Origin: Sulfuritalea sp.
Lineage (GTDB): Bacteria > Pseudomonadota > Gammaproteobacteria > Burkholderiales > Rhodocyclaceae
Assembly (NCBI GenBank): GCA_016710465.1
Contig: JADJVS010000016.1
Location: 310,001 to 374,000, forward strand
Length of the DNA stretch: 64,000 nucleotides
Direction: 5' to 3'
Below are positions 35,407 to 44,798 of the stretch, in pieces. The translations under genes and the position numbers were made by a program. The first letter of the stretch is position 1. Every line of letters begins with the position of its first letter. Below the pieces are notes generated by a model. It made no database searches, was not told the DNA's origin, and saw nothing but the letters and a program-made list of their open reading frames with translations.

Positions 35407-36201
35407 CTACTCCGTGAGCGGGACGTCCACCGTGGCATCCGGTGTCCTTGCCTCGATGGTGATGGCGACGCGACGGTTGCGCTGCCGCCCGTCCGCGGTG
35501 GCATTGTCCGCCACCGGCCGCTGGTCGGCGTGACCCACCGCGCTGAGACGGCGCGGGTCCATGCCGGTATCGATGAACAGGCGCACCACGCTGGCGGCGC
35601 GGGCCGCGGAAAGCTCCCAGTTGGAAGGGTATTGGGGCGTGCTGATGCGGATGTTATCGGTATGACCTTCGACGACGATGGGGAAATCAGCTTCGGCCAG
35701 TACCCGGCCCACCGCGCCAAGAGAACGAATCGCACCAAGGTCCAGGCGTGCTTCGCCCGGCGCGAACAAGGCGCTGGCGCTGATGTCCACGGTGATCCCC
35801 AAGGCGCCCTCGGAAACGCGTACCTTGCCCTGGGCCGCAAGTGGCGCCAGCGCCTGGTTCAAGTCCCGCGCCAGGTTGCGCAGGTGCTCCTTCTTCGTCG
35901 CCTGGGTTTCATCGCTTTTCGGCTTGATCGGCGGACGCCGGATCGGCAAGCTCAACTGCGCTTCGGCATGGCCGGTGGAGACCATGGCGCCCGGCGCGGT
36001 ACCCGGATCGCTGCGAAACGCGAACACGATGGAATCGGACATCACGCGGTACTTGCCTTCGTTGATCGAGGAAATCCCATACATCACCACGAAAAAGGCA
36101 AACAGCAAGGTGATGAAGTCGGCGTAGGACACCAGCCAGCGATCGTGGTTCTCGGGGTCGTCGGCCTCGCGCCGACGGCGGCGGCGACGATAGTGCGGCA
36201 T
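35407..36201 (-). CDS. motD: Flagellar stator protein MotD (MotB family)
   Basis: A 264-residue stator subunit. After an Arg-rich N-terminus comes one membrane helix with the proton-carrying Asp (WLVSYADFITLLFAFFVVMY). The C-terminal OmpA-like peptidoglycan-binding domain has VVEGHTDNIRI and NWELSAARAASVVRLFIDTG. It overlaps the motC stop by one base (ATGA). Position next to fliA, away from cheA, and the sequence style suggest the MotCD type rather than MotAB, but this is not certain. Confidence 0.88.
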   Translation of the reverse strand: MPHYRRRRRRREADDPENHDRWLVSYADFITLLFAFFVVMYGISSINEGKYRVMSDSIVFAFRSDPGTAPGAMVSTGHAEAQLSLPIRRPPIKPKSDETQATKKEHLRNLARDLNQALAPLAAQGKVRVSEGALGITVDISASALFAPGEARLDLGAIRSLGAVGRVLAEADFPIVVEGHTDNIRISTPQYPSNWELSAARAASVVRLFIDTGMDPRRLSAVGHADQRPVADNATADGRQRNRRVAITIEARTPDATVDVPLTE

Positions 36202-36941
36202 CAGACGAAGTAGCCTTGCAGCCGGCCTTCAAGGACGCGTGGATTGTCGCCGTTGGCGATGCCGACCAGGCCGTCGACCAGCATCTCGCGCAGCGTGATG
36301 ACCCGCGCGATGTTGGCCAGCAGCTTCTTGGCGATGGGCAGGAAGATCAGGTTCGCGGCTCCGACGCCATAGATGGTGGCGACGAAAGCCACGGCGATGC
36401 CGCTGCCCAGCTTGGAAGGATCGGAGAGGTTTTCCATGACATGGATCAGGCCCATCACGGCGCCAAGGATGCCGATCGTCGGCGCATAGCCGCCGGCGGA
36501 TTCCCAAACCTTTGCCGCGGCCTTGAGACTCGATTCGGTGGCGGTGATCTCCACTTCCAGAACTTCGCGCAGCCGGTCCGGTTCGGCGCCATCGACCAGC
36601 AACTGCAGCCCCTTGACGGCGAACGGGTCCTTGACCCCGCCGATATAGGTTTCCAGGGACAACAGGCCTTCCTTGCGCGCGATGTGGCTCCAGCGGGATA
36701 TGTCGGCGATTTGCCGCGCCGGATCCACCACGGGCGGCACAAACACCCACTTGACCATGCGCATGCCGTCACGAAACACCGGCAGCGGACTTTGCAACAT
36801 CACGGCGCCCAGCGTGCCGCCGACCACGATCAGGAAGGCCGTGGGCTGTACCAGCGAGGCGATGTGCCCGCCTTCCAGCACCTGGCCACCGACGATCGCC
36901 GCCAGCCCGAGGAAAAGCCCGACGATGCTGATCCTGTCCAT
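36201..36941 (-). CDS. motC: Flagellar stator protein MotC (MotA family)
   Basis: About 246 residues from the ATG at 36941, which gives the usual start MDRISIVGLFLGLAAIVGGQ. Four membrane helices and the cytoplasmic loop with charged residues (SRWSHIARKEGLLSLE) are present, and the third/fourth helices contain GGYAPTIGILGAVMGLIHVM. It forms the ion channel with MotD. The start lies two bases beside the fliA stop, so fliA-motC-motD form one transcript. Confidence 0.92.
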   Translation of the reverse strand: MDRISIVGLFLGLAAIVGGQVLEGGHIASLVQPTAFLIVVGGTLGAVMLQSPLPVFRDGMRMVKWVFVPPVVDPARQIADISRWSHIARKEGLLSLETYIGGVKDPFAVKGLQLLVDGAEPDRLREVLEVEITATESSLKAAAKVWESAGGYAPTIGILGAVMGLIHVMENLSDPSKLGSGIAVAFVATIYGVGAANLIFLPIAKKLLANIARVITLREMLVDGLVGIANGDNPRVLEGRLQGYFV

Positions 36942-36942
36942 G

Positions 36943-37695
36943 CTAGGCGGCGGCGCCCGCGCCACGGCGGCCGCGCACCGTCTTTCCCTGTCCGGTGACC
37001 GCCGTGCGCAGTCGCGCCACGGCCTGACTGTGAAGCTGGCAAACGCGCGATTCGGTGACGCCCATGACCTCGCCGATTTCGCGAAGGTTCATGTCCTGTT
37101 CGTAGTACAGCGACATCATCATCTTTTCCCGCTCCGGCAAGGCCTCGATCGCGGTAATCAGCGCCTGGCGGGTTCCCGCTTCCTCCAGGATGCTCAGTGG
37201 ATCGGGAACGCTGGCCGCGGCGTGACGATCCAGATAGTCCTCGCCGTTGCCGTCCGACACCTCGTCGATATATACCAACTGATGTCCGCGCGCATCGAGC
37301 AGCAGCTTCTGGTAGTCAGCCAGCGGCATGTCGAGGGCCTTGGCCAGTTCGGCTTCGCTTGGCGGCCGGCCATTCTCGTGTTCGAGCACGCGAATCGCCT
37401 CCTCGACACGGCGCATTTCCTTGCGCACGCTGCGCGGCAGCCAGTCGTTCTCGCGCAGTCCATCGAGCATCGAACCGCGAATGCGCTGCACCGCGTAGGT
37501 TTCGAACTGGGCACCCATGCCGTCCTCGAATCGATCCATGGCGTCGAGCAGGCCGATCAGGCCGTTCTGGATCAGATCATCGACTTCGACGCTGGCCGGC
37601 AGCCTGGCCATCAACAGGTAGGCTATCCGCTTGACCAGCGGGAGGTAGCCGGCAACCTGCTTGTCCTTGGTCAGCGTGCCCTGGGCGGTATACAT
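36943..37695 (-). CDS. fliA: Flagellar sigma factor FliA (sigma28)
   Basis: A 250-residue sigma70-family factor. Region 2 is typical (LVKRIAYLLMARLPASVEVD, DLIQNGLIGLLDAMDRFE), region 3 has RRVEEAIRVLEHENGRPPSE, and region 4 has LPEREKMMMSLYYEQDMNLR then EIGEVMGVTESRVCQLHSQA. It should read the TAAAGTTT-N11-GCCGATAA sites in this window, and is held by FlgM. Confidence 0.96.
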   Translation of the reverse strand: MYTAQGTLTKDKQVAGYLPLVKRIAYLLMARLPASVEVDDLIQNGLIGLLDAMDRFEDGMGAQFETYAVQRIRGSMLDGLRENDWLPRSVRKEMRRVEEAIRVLEHENGRPPSEAELAKALDMPLADYQKLLLDARGHQLVYIDEVSDGNGEDYLDRHAAASVPDPLSILEEAGTRQALITAIEALPEREKMMMSLYYEQDMNLREIGEVMGVTESRVCQLHSQAVARLRTAVTGQGKTVRGRRGAGAAA

Positions 37696-37723
37696 GATGC
37701 GCGGGATCAGCCCGGGTATCGCG

Positions 37724-38089
37724 TCAGCGCAGCACCAGCTTGATCGTGTTGAGCAGTTCGTCCGCCGTGGCCGGCTTGACCAGCCAGCCCGACGCGCCGG
37801 CGGCCTTGGCTTCCATGCGCCTGGCCTGCTGCGACTCGGTGGTCAGGAACAGGATCGGCATGAACTTGTAGTTCGGCAGCCCGCGCACCTCCTTGATGAA
37901 TTCGATGCCGTTCATCCCCGGCATGTTCAGGTCCGTGATCAGCAGGTCCACCTTGATCCCGCCCTTGAACTTGGCCAGCCCCTCGGCCGCGTTGCCGGCC
38001 TTCTCCACCGCATGGCCCGCCTTGGTCAGGATGTTCGAGATCGACAGCAGGATCGTCGCCGAATCGTCCACCAGCATGATTGTGCTCAT
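37724..38089 (-). CDS. cheY: CheY-like single-domain response regulator
   Basis: A 121-residue receiver domain with no output domain. The start at 38089 gives MSTIMLVDDSATILLSISN, with GGAAATGGACGA upstream. The acidic pair is D9-D10, the phospho-acceptor is in LLITDLNMPGMNGIEF, the switch Thr is in FLTTESQ and the conserved Lys is in WLVKPATADEL. It may bind FliM as CheY does. No cheA or cheW genes are in the window. The conserved 48-bp element lies about 90 bp upstream. Confidence 0.88.
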   Translation of the reverse strand: MSTIMLVDDSATILLSISNILTKAGHAVEKAGNAAEGLAKFKGGIKVDLLITDLNMPGMNGIEFIKEVRGLPNYKFMPILFLTTESQQARRMEAKAAGASGWLVKPATADELLNTIKLVLR

Positions 38090-38177
38090 TCGTCCATTTC
38101 CTTGTCGCGGCGTTCGACGTTCCTGATCGCTTGCATGAGGGTGCCGCGGTTCACCTGCCGGCATCCTCTCAAAGCGC

Positions 38178-38226
38178 CAGGCTTTTGTTTATCCGTGAAT
38201 TACGCGACAAACTGCGGGATATACGT
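38178..38226 (-). promoter_or_regulatory. Conserved 48-bp element, copy C (upstream of cheY)
   Basis: On the minus strand it reads CTACGTATA, CCCGCAGTTTGTCGCG, then GTAATTCACGGATAAACAA. It lies in the 227-bp gap between the flhG-like stop and cheY and points at cheY. The right half (CACGGATAAACAA) is identical to copy B. It matches copies A and B over nearly the full length. Confidence 0.65.
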
Positions 38227-38316
38227 AGCGGCAGGATATAGGGCCAAATCACCCTCATGCCGAGCGCGGCCCGCGTTACCCGATCGGCATGGAATGGACG
38301 ATGCAGCGCGGTCGGG

Positions 38317-39120
38317 TCATGCCGGTGTCGCCGCACCGTGGCTTGCGTCCGCCCGCAGCGAGCGGAACCCGGCATGCCCTTGGCGCAGCCGGAGTCCAAG
38401 CGATCCGGCAATATGGTCGGTGGCCGGCTGCCTTGCGCCGGCAAGGTAGTCGAGGCGAACACCCAGGTGCTCGCTGGCCGTGAGCTGCAGGTTGCGGAAA
38501 ATTGCCTGGGATTCCTCGTCCGATCTGGCCCGCGTGATCACCACCTGGAAGGACTCGCGCCCGCTTTCGCGGGCCAGACGCTTGATCAGCGCATAGGCGC
38601 GGGTAATCGCCGTGCTCTGGGCCGCGACCACCACCGCCACACAAGGCGCCGCCAGCGCCAGGGGCGAAAGCTGCCGGGGGCCGCGGTCGGCGCAATCGAT
38701 CAGGACGTAGGAATGGGTCTCCTGGAGGTTCATCAAAGCCATGTCGAGTTTTCTGGCCTGATCGCGCACAAAACCGGCACCGCGAGCGGCCAGGCGCGCG
38801 GCCGACAACACGCCCAGCCCTGCCCCGGCCTGTTGGACCAGGCTGGCGACCGGCACCCCGTCCATGGCCGCGTCGAACAGGTCCTTGCCGGGTCGCAGGC
38901 CAAACGCCGCATGGACATTGGCATCGCCTCCGTTTTCGTCGATCACCAATACCGACTCGCCGCTTTGCGCCAAAGCGGCTGCGGTTCCTACCAGCAACTT
39001 GGTGCGACCGCAGGCCTCGCGCCCCGACACAAACGCGATCGCCCGGCCCGTGCGGGCCCGGAACAAGCGCCGCAAGCCGGCCGCCTGGTCGAACTGGGCA
39101 TCGTGGCCGGGCTCAAGCAA
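38317..39120 (-). CDS. flhG: FlhG/FleN-like MinD-family protein with degenerate ATP-binding loop
   Basis: A 267-residue protein in the FlhG position, overlapping flhF by eight bases. FlhG sets flagellar number by acting on FlhF. The FlhF-activating motif DQAxxLR is present (DQAAGLR, residues 11-17). The MinD-type P-loop (KGGxGKT) is replaced by SGREACGRTK (32-41), with Arg in place of both key lysines. Downstream strands are kept (VLVIDENGGDANVHAAFGL, YVLIDCADRG). ATP hydrolysis and ATP-driven dimerisation are therefore doubtful. The C-terminal membrane-targeting helix is not obvious. Confidence 0.82.
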   Translation of the reverse strand: MLEPGHDAQFDQAAGLRRLFRARTGRAIAFVSGREACGRTKLLVGTAAALAQSGESVLVIDENGGDANVHAAFGLRPGKDLFDAAMDGVPVASLVQQAGAGLGVLSAARLAARGAGFVRDQARKLDMALMNLQETHSYVLIDCADRGPRQLSPLALAAPCVAVVVAAQSTAITRAYALIKRLARESGRESFQVVITRARSDEESQAIFRNLQLTASEHLGVRLDYLAGARQPATDHIAGSLGLRLRQGHAGFRSLRADASHGAATPA

Positions 39121-40597
39121 GGCTTTCTCCGCGCGCCGGGTTGCGCGTCTCGGGGAAGGTCAGCGCCACCTCGTCCTTGCGCAGGCTGTGCGCCGTCTCG
39201 CCAGCGCCGACTTTGAATGCGCGGTGAAGCAGATACTTGCGGTTCGGCAGGTGCAAATCCTCGGGCACGCGCTGGCCGTTGCCGACGTAACTCAGGGTCA
39301 GCCCGTGGCGCACGATGCAATCCAGTGCCGGCGCCAACGCCGTCGCTTCATCAACCTTGGTCAGGATGCAACCCGCCAGATCCTCGCCGCCATAGGACCT
39401 GACCACGTCGTCCAGCGTATCCCCGCGACTGCCGGCGTTCAGCAACAGCAGTCGATTGACTTCACCCGAACGCGTCAGCATTGCCGCCTGCTCGGCCACC
39501 ATCCGGTCGCGCTGGCTCATGCCCACCGTATCGATCAGCACCATATGCTTGCCATGTAGGTCGGCCAGGGTGCGCCGCAGGTCTTCCGCGTCGCGCACGA
39601 CAAAGACCGGCACGCCGAGGATGCGGCCGTAGATGCGCAGTTGCTCGTGGGCGCCGATGCGGTAGCCGTCGGTGGTCAGCAAGGCCAGGCTGTCGGGACC
39701 GTAGCGCACCACGCAGCGCGCGGCAAGCTTGGCGGTGGTCGTGGTCTTGCCGACGCCGGTGGGGCCAACCAGGGCATACACGCCGCCGCGATCGATGAAA
39801 TCCGCCTCCGAGGAAAGCGTGCGCAGGCGTCGATTGATCGCGGCAGTCAGCCATTTGCGGCCTTCCTCGTGGTTGATGTCGCCGGCCATCTCCTGCACAA
39901 GGCGCCTGGCCAGGCTGCCGGAAAAACCGGCCCCGAGCATTTCCGCCAGGAGCTGCGCTCGCGCCGGCGCTTCACGCGCCATTTCGCCCCAGGCAAAGCC
40001 CGCCAGTTGGCGCTCCAGCAGTTCCTTGATGATGCGCACTTCGTCGATCAGCCGCGCCGTCTGCACACTGCCTTCCTGTACCTGGCCTTGAGGACGGCGA
40101 TCGGTGCCGTTGGGTGGTGTTTCGTGTGGCGGCGGCATCAGCCGGTCGGCGACCGGCGATGAAATCGATCGCTCCGCCTTGGCCCCGCCCGGGCGTGCCG
40201 CGGACGCGGCCGGTGCGGGTTTGCCAGCAGAAGCCGAAGCCTGGGCTCCGGTGGAAGCCGCGTTCGCCGACGGCTCCAGGCGCTGGGGCTCCCACGGCCT
40301 GACCAGCGGCGCCGTCGCTTGGCGCGCCGCTTCGCGGCGGGCTGCCGCGAGCGAAACCGTGTAGTCGGTATCGTAAGGGGGATCGACCGGCATCGATGCC
40401 GGGCGCGTGGTGGGCACGGTCTCGCCCGGACGCGGTCCCTGCGAAATCGCATTGAGGCTTTCCGGGGACATGGCAACGATTTCCACGCCGCCTTCCACCG
40501 CCCGGTTGGAAACGACCACGGCATCCGCGCCAAGGGTTTCCTTGGCCCGTCGCAGACAGTCCCGCGCCGTAGCGCCGACAAAGCGTCTCACAGTCAT
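39113..40597 (-). CDS. flhF: Flagellar SRP-like GTPase FlhF
   Basis: A 494-residue GTPase that places the flagellum, usually at the pole. The N-terminal basic domain (MTVRRFVGATARDCLRRAKE) and a Pro/Ala linker precede the NG domain: P-loop GPTGVGKTTTTAKL near 278-291, DTVGMSQRD near 356 and LTKVDEAT near 412. It lies four bases from flhA overlap, in the standard flhA-flhF-flhG order. Confidence 0.95.
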   Translation of the reverse strand: MTVRRFVGATARDCLRRAKETLGADAVVVSNRAVEGGVEIVAMSPESLNAISQGPRPGETVPTTRPASMPVDPPYDTDYTVSLAAARREAARQATAPLVRPWEPQRLEPSANAASTGAQASASAGKPAPAASAARPGGAKAERSISSPVADRLMPPPHETPPNGTDRRPQGQVQEGSVQTARLIDEVRIIKELLERQLAGFAWGEMAREAPARAQLLAEMLGAGFSGSLARRLVQEMAGDINHEEGRKWLTAAINRRLRTLSSEADFIDRGGVYALVGPTGVGKTTTTAKLAARCVVRYGPDSLALLTTDGYRIGAHEQLRIYGRILGVPVFVVRDAEDLRRTLADLHGKHMVLIDTVGMSQRDRMVAEQAAMLTRSGEVNRLLLLNAGSRGDTLDDVVRSYGGEDLAGCILTKVDEATALAPALDCIVRHGLTLSYVGNGQRVPEDLHLPNRKYLLHRAFKVGAGETAHSLRKDEVALTFPETRNPARGESLA

Positions 40598-42681
40598 TTT
40601 CTAGCTCCGATGATGGACGTCACCTTGATGATCTTGGAATCCGGGACTTCGCCATTGGCGATGACCTTGAGGTCAGGCACGGCCCGACGCAGGAAGCGCG
40701 ACAGCAGCCAGCGCAATTGGCTTGGCACCAACAGGACGGCCGGCAAGCCAAGGACTTCCTGCTGCCGCGCGGCATTGGATGTCTCGCGCAGCAAGGTATC
40801 GGCCAGTCCCGGCTCTATGCCACCAGCATCGCTGCCGCCTTGCAAGGCCTGCCCCAGCAGGCGTTCCAGCGCGGGATCAAGCGCCATCACCTGCATGTCA
40901 TTGCCGCTTGGGTAGAGCTGCTGTACGATTGCCCTCCCCAAGGCGACGCGGACCTGGGCCGTGAGTTCGAGCGGATCCTGGGTGCGCGTCGCCTGGTCCG
41001 CCAGGGTCTCGGTGATGGTCCGCATGTCGCGGATGTTGACGCCCTCGTCAAGCAGGTTCTGCAACACCCGCTGCAGCACGCCCAGCGCAAGTTGCTTGGG
41101 CACCAGATCCTCGACCAGCTTGGGGGTTTCGGTCGCCAGGTGATCGAGCAAAGCCTGTGTCTCCTGGCGCCCGAGCAGTTCCGTGGCATGGGAAAGGATC
41201 ACGTGATTGAGATGCGTGGCGATCACCGTGCCAGCATCGACCACGGTGTAGCCGAGCACATGGGCCTGCTCGCGCAGTACTGCCTCGATCCATACCGCAG
41301 GCAGGCCGAAGGCCGGATCCTGGGTCGGATTGCCCGGCAGTGTGCCGGATACCCGCCCCGGATTGATGGCCAGAAACTGGCCGGGATAGGCCTCGCCCTG
41401 TCCGATGGTGACGCCCTTCAAGCTCAGTCGGTAGGCATTCGGACGCAGTTCGAGGTTGTCGCGGATGTGCACTTGCGCCGGAAGAAAGCCGACGTCCTGG
41501 GCGAACTTCTTGCGCAGACCGCGAATGCGCTTGAGCAGGTCGCCGTTCTGGTTGCGATCGACCAGCGGAATCAGCCGATAGCCCACTTCGAGCCCAAGCA
41601 CGTCGACCGGCGCCACGTCGGCCCAGCTTGCCTCCTGATTTTCCACCGGCGGAGCCTGCGCGACCTCGGGCGCCGCCGCCTCCCCGGCGACGGGGGCCGC
41701 CTGGCCGAACTGACGCCAGGCCAGGTAACCCAGCCCGCCGGCCAGCAGCAGGAACACCAGGTTGGGCATTCCCGGGATCATGCCGAGGATGCCCAGAATC
41801 GCCGCCGTCAGTCCCAGCACCATGGGGTTGCCGAAAAGCTGGGCCACCAGTTGCTGTCCGACATCCTGGTCCGAGGCGACCCGGGTGACGACCAGGCCGG
41901 CGGCGGTGGAAATGATCAGCGCGGGAATCTGCGCCACCAGGCCGTCACCGATGGTCAGCAGGGTATAGACCTTGGCCGCGTCACCGGCCCCCATGTCATG
42001 CTGCACCACGCCGACGATCAGGCCGCCGATGATGTTGATGAACAGGATCAGGATGCCGGCGACGGCGTCGCCGCGCACGAATTTCGAGGCGCCGTCCATC
42101 GAGCCGTAGAACTCCGACTCCTGCGCCACGTTGGCGCGGCGCTTGCGCGCCTCGTCTTCGCCGATCAGCCCGGCGTTGAGGTCGGCGTCGATCGCCATCT
42201 GCTTGCCCGGCATGGCGTCAAGGGTGAAGCGCGCCGATACCTCGGCGATGCGTCCGGCGCCCTTGGTGATGACAATGAAGTTGATCAGCGTCAGGATGAT
42301 GAAAACGATGATGCCCACCGCGTAGTTGCCACCGACGAGAAAGTGGCCGAAGGCCTCGATCACCTTGCCGGCGGCGTCCGGCCCGGTGTGCCCCTGCAGC
42401 AGTACCACCCGGGTCGAGGCGACGTTGAGCGAGAGGCGCAGCAGCGTGGTCACCAGCAGCACCGTGGGAAACACGGCGAAATCCAGCGGCTTGCGCGTGT
42501 ACATCGCGACCAGGAGCACCATGATCGAGATCGCGATGTTGAAGGTCAGCAGCACGTCCAGCGCAAACGCCGGCAGCGGCAGCACCATCATCGACAGGAT
42601 CATGACGATGAGCAAGGGGGCCAGCATCTGGCGCGGGTTCAGGCGCTGCACAAAATCCTGGAAAGTCAGGCTGTCGTTCAC
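40594..42681 (-). CDS. flhA: Flagellar export gate protein FlhA
   Basis: A 695-residue export gate protein. The N-terminal half has about eight membrane helices and the FHIPEP-type signature region (RLSLNVASTRVVLLQGHTGP, GDGLVAQIPALIISTAAGLV). The C-terminal cytoplasmic half forms the docking platform for chaperone-substrate complexes. It overlaps flhB and flhF by four bases each, which suggests translational coupling. Confidence 0.97.
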   Translation of the reverse strand: MNDSLTFQDFVQRLNPRQMLAPLLIVMILSMMVLPLPAFALDVLLTFNIAISIMVLLVAMYTRKPLDFAVFPTVLLVTTLLRLSLNVASTRVVLLQGHTGPDAAGKVIEAFGHFLVGGNYAVGIIVFIILTLINFIVITKGAGRIAEVSARFTLDAMPGKQMAIDADLNAGLIGEDEARKRRANVAQESEFYGSMDGASKFVRGDAVAGILILFINIIGGLIVGVVQHDMGAGDAAKVYTLLTIGDGLVAQIPALIISTAAGLVVTRVASDQDVGQQLVAQLFGNPMVLGLTAAILGILGMIPGMPNLVFLLLAGGLGYLAWRQFGQAAPVAGEAAAPEVAQAPPVENQEASWADVAPVDVLGLEVGYRLIPLVDRNQNGDLLKRIRGLRKKFAQDVGFLPAQVHIRDNLELRPNAYRLSLKGVTIGQGEAYPGQFLAINPGRVSGTLPGNPTQDPAFGLPAVWIEAVLREQAHVLGYTVVDAGTVIATHLNHVILSHATELLGRQETQALLDHLATETPKLVEDLVPKQLALGVLQRVLQNLLDEGVNIRDMRTITETLADQATRTQDPLELTAQVRVALGRAIVQQLYPSGNDMQVMALDPALERLLGQALQGGSDAGGIEPGLADTLLRETSNAARQQEVLGLPAVLLVPSQLRWLLSRFLRRAVPDLKVIANGEVPDSKIIKVTSIIGARK

Positions 42682-43823
42682 GCCGGCACTCCCGGATCAA
42701 GCCCTGCCGGCACGGCAATGTCGCGCGGCGCGACCGGCGGGACTTCATCCACCATGTCCTTGGCGTAGGCATCCATCTGGAACACCCAGGCCATCACCTC
42801 CGCCACCGCCGTGTACAAGGCGGCCGGGATCGCATCGCCCGCCTCGGCATGCCGGTGCAGCGCGCGCGCCAGGGGCGGCGCCTCAAGCAGCGGCACCTGA
42901 TTCTCCAGGGCCAGTTCCCGAATTCGTTCGGCGATGAGGTTCATTCCCTTGGCCACCACCACCGGCGCCGCCATGCGCTCCGCATCGTACTTGAGCGCAA
43001 CGGCGAAATGGGTCGGGTTGGTGACCACGACATCAGCCTTCGGCACCTCGGCCATCATCCGGCCGCGCGCCATTTCGCGCTGCTGGCTACGGATTCTCGC
43101 CTTGAGGTGCGGATCGCCCTCGCTTTCCTTCGACTCCTGGCGCAGTTCCTCGCGCGTCATCTTCAGGCGATCGTGGTATTGAAAAAGCTGGAATGGCACG
43201 TCGATCGCGGCTATCACCGCAAGGCCCGCGATCAAGGCGACGAAACTGAAAAACAGGACCTGTGCGAAAGACGCCAATCCGACTTCGATTGGTGCCGCGA
43301 TCAACGCGAACAGGCGGTCCTGTTCGTGCCGCACCACCCAGTACAGCACCAGGCCAATCAGCAGCGCCTTCAGGATGGCCTTGACCAGTTCGGCGATGCT
43401 CTGCCAGGAAAACATTCGTCCGATGCCCTTCACCGGGTCCATGCGGGTCAGGTCCAGTTGCATGGCCTTGGGCGAAAGAATCCAGCCCCCCATCATTGCC
43501 GGGGTGACGACGATCGCGACGATGATCGCAACGAAGATCGGCCCGGCAACAAGAAATGCATCCAGGCTCAGGCCCAGCGCACCTTCGCGCATCACGACCG
43601 GGTCGAAGGCGGCGGTTCGGCTGAAGCTCAGCCCGTGGCGCACCAGGTCCGCGGCACGCTGCGCGATCCAGCCGCCAAGTATCCAGAAGGTGCCGGCGCC
43701 GGCCGCCATCACCATGAACGCCATGAGTTCGCGCGACTGCGGTACGTTGCCCTCTTCGCGCGCTTGTTCGAGCCGACGCGCCGATGCCGGCTCGGTTCTT
43801 TCGAGGTCGCTTTCCTCAGCCAA
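42678..43823 (-). CDS. flhB: Flagellar export switch protein FlhB
   Basis: A 381-residue inner-membrane protein that changes export from hook to filament substrates. Four membrane helices are followed by a cytoplasmic domain with the autocleavage motif NPTH at residues 269-272 (VVVTNPTHFAVALKYD). The N-terminus is typical (ESDLERTEPASARRLEQARE). A separate gene for a FlhB C-terminal homologue lies at 44890-45207. Confidence 0.97.
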   Translation of the reverse strand: MAEESDLERTEPASARRLEQAREEGNVPQSRELMAFMVMAAGAGTFWILGGWIAQRAADLVRHGLSFSRTAAFDPVVMREGALGLSLDAFLVAGPIFVAIIVAIVVTPAMMGGWILSPKAMQLDLTRMDPVKGIGRMFSWQSIAELVKAILKALLIGLVLYWVVRHEQDRLFALIAAPIEVGLASFAQVLFFSFVALIAGLAVIAAIDVPFQLFQYHDRLKMTREELRQESKESEGDPHLKARIRSQQREMARGRMMAEVPKADVVVTNPTHFAVALKYDAERMAAPVVVAKGMNLIAERIRELALENQVPLLEAPPLARALHRHAEAGDAIPAALYTAVAEVMAWVFQMDAYAKDMVDEVPPVAPRDIAVPAGLDPGVPA

Positions 43824-43994
43824 GGACGGTCTCTCCCATGCCGGGGATTATTCCCGCCGGCGCCGGTGGAGAGGCCGCGAAAAAGCGCCGAAACCCCGAC
43901 CTATTCAGGCAGCGCCGGGTTGCGGCCCGGGATCAATCCGGGCGCGGATGCCGGCAAACCCGCTGGCGGTTTGGCGCGAGCGCGCCGAGCCCTC

Positions 43995-44798
43995 TCAGAG
44001 CTGTCCGGTATCGCGCGCCTTGCGTTCGCGCTCGGTCTTGGTGATGTAGCGCTGGATCAGCGTCGACTTGGCATGGGGCAGGCGCAGGAACTCGAAGCCT
44101 GCCCGCTTCGAGGCTACGCCGCTGCGACTGACGACGTCGACCAGCCAGCGCAATTGCAGGTTGGCCACGACGGCGCCCCCCTCGGGCAGATCGATGACGC
44201 AGTCGGCAAACTGCGTATCGGTATCCAGCGGCAAGTCCGCCGGCAGGCCCGCAAGGCATGCGCCGCCCACGCTGATATCGACGACTTGCGGACTCAGGCT
44301 CAAGGGCGCGCCATTGGCGTCAAGGCAGCGCATTTTGCAACGCAGGGGGTTGACGATCGGCGTCAATAGCCGGAAATACTCCCGGCGTTGCAGTCGCAGG
44401 ATGCTCTCCGGAAGCTGGGCATGGAAGGTCGGGCGGCCGTCGACCACGACGCGCTTGACGCCGCGCAGGATGAACTGGATCTCGACCTTGTCCAGTTGCG
44501 CGGAGCAGAACAGTTTTTCGGCCTTGAGCGCGGCTTGATTCAATTCCTCGTTGGCGCCGAAATCAAGCAACAAGCCATTCTCGCCCCAACTGATCAGGGT
44601 GGTCAGGACCATGTCATGGCCACCGTTGAAGATCATGCTGATCAGGGAAACATGCTCGGCCAGCCCCCGGCAAACCGCGAACATCTCATTCCTGCTGGTC
44701 AGGAGGTACTGGCTGTACTTGTCCCCCGGCAAAAAATCAGCGAGGGTACGCTTCGGCGCAGGCGGGATGGTTTCAGTTGGATTGGCTGGATTCGTCAT
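43995..44798 (-). CDS. ycgR: YcgR-type PilZ flagellar brake protein
   Basis: About 267 residues from the ATG at 44798; a TTG at 44819 would add seven residues. The N-terminal YcgR domain precedes a PilZ domain with both c-di-GMP-binding motifs: RxxxR in LQRREYFRL and the D/NxSxxG motif as DISVGG. By family it binds the motor or stators when c-di-GMP is high and slows swimming. It would receive the signal set by the cyclase and HD-GYP genes at the left of the window. Confidence 0.92.
   Translation of the reverse strand: MTNPANPTETIPPAPKRTLADFLPGDKYSQYLLTSRNEMFAVCRGLAEHVSLISMIFNGGHDMVLTTLISWGENGLLLDFGANEELNQAALKAEKLFCSAQLDKVEIQFILRGVKRVVVDGRPTFHAQLPESILRLQRREYFRLLTPIVNPLRCKMRCLDANGAPLSLSPQVVDISVGGACLAGLPADLPLDTDTQFADCVIDLPEGGAVVANLQLRWLVDVVSRSGVASKRAGFEFLRLPHAKSTLIQRYITKTERERKARDTGQL

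Noticed and set aside
40717..42768. Long plus-strand open frame opposite flhA
   Set aside because: Antisense shadow of flhA; His/Gln/Arg-rich low-complexity product.
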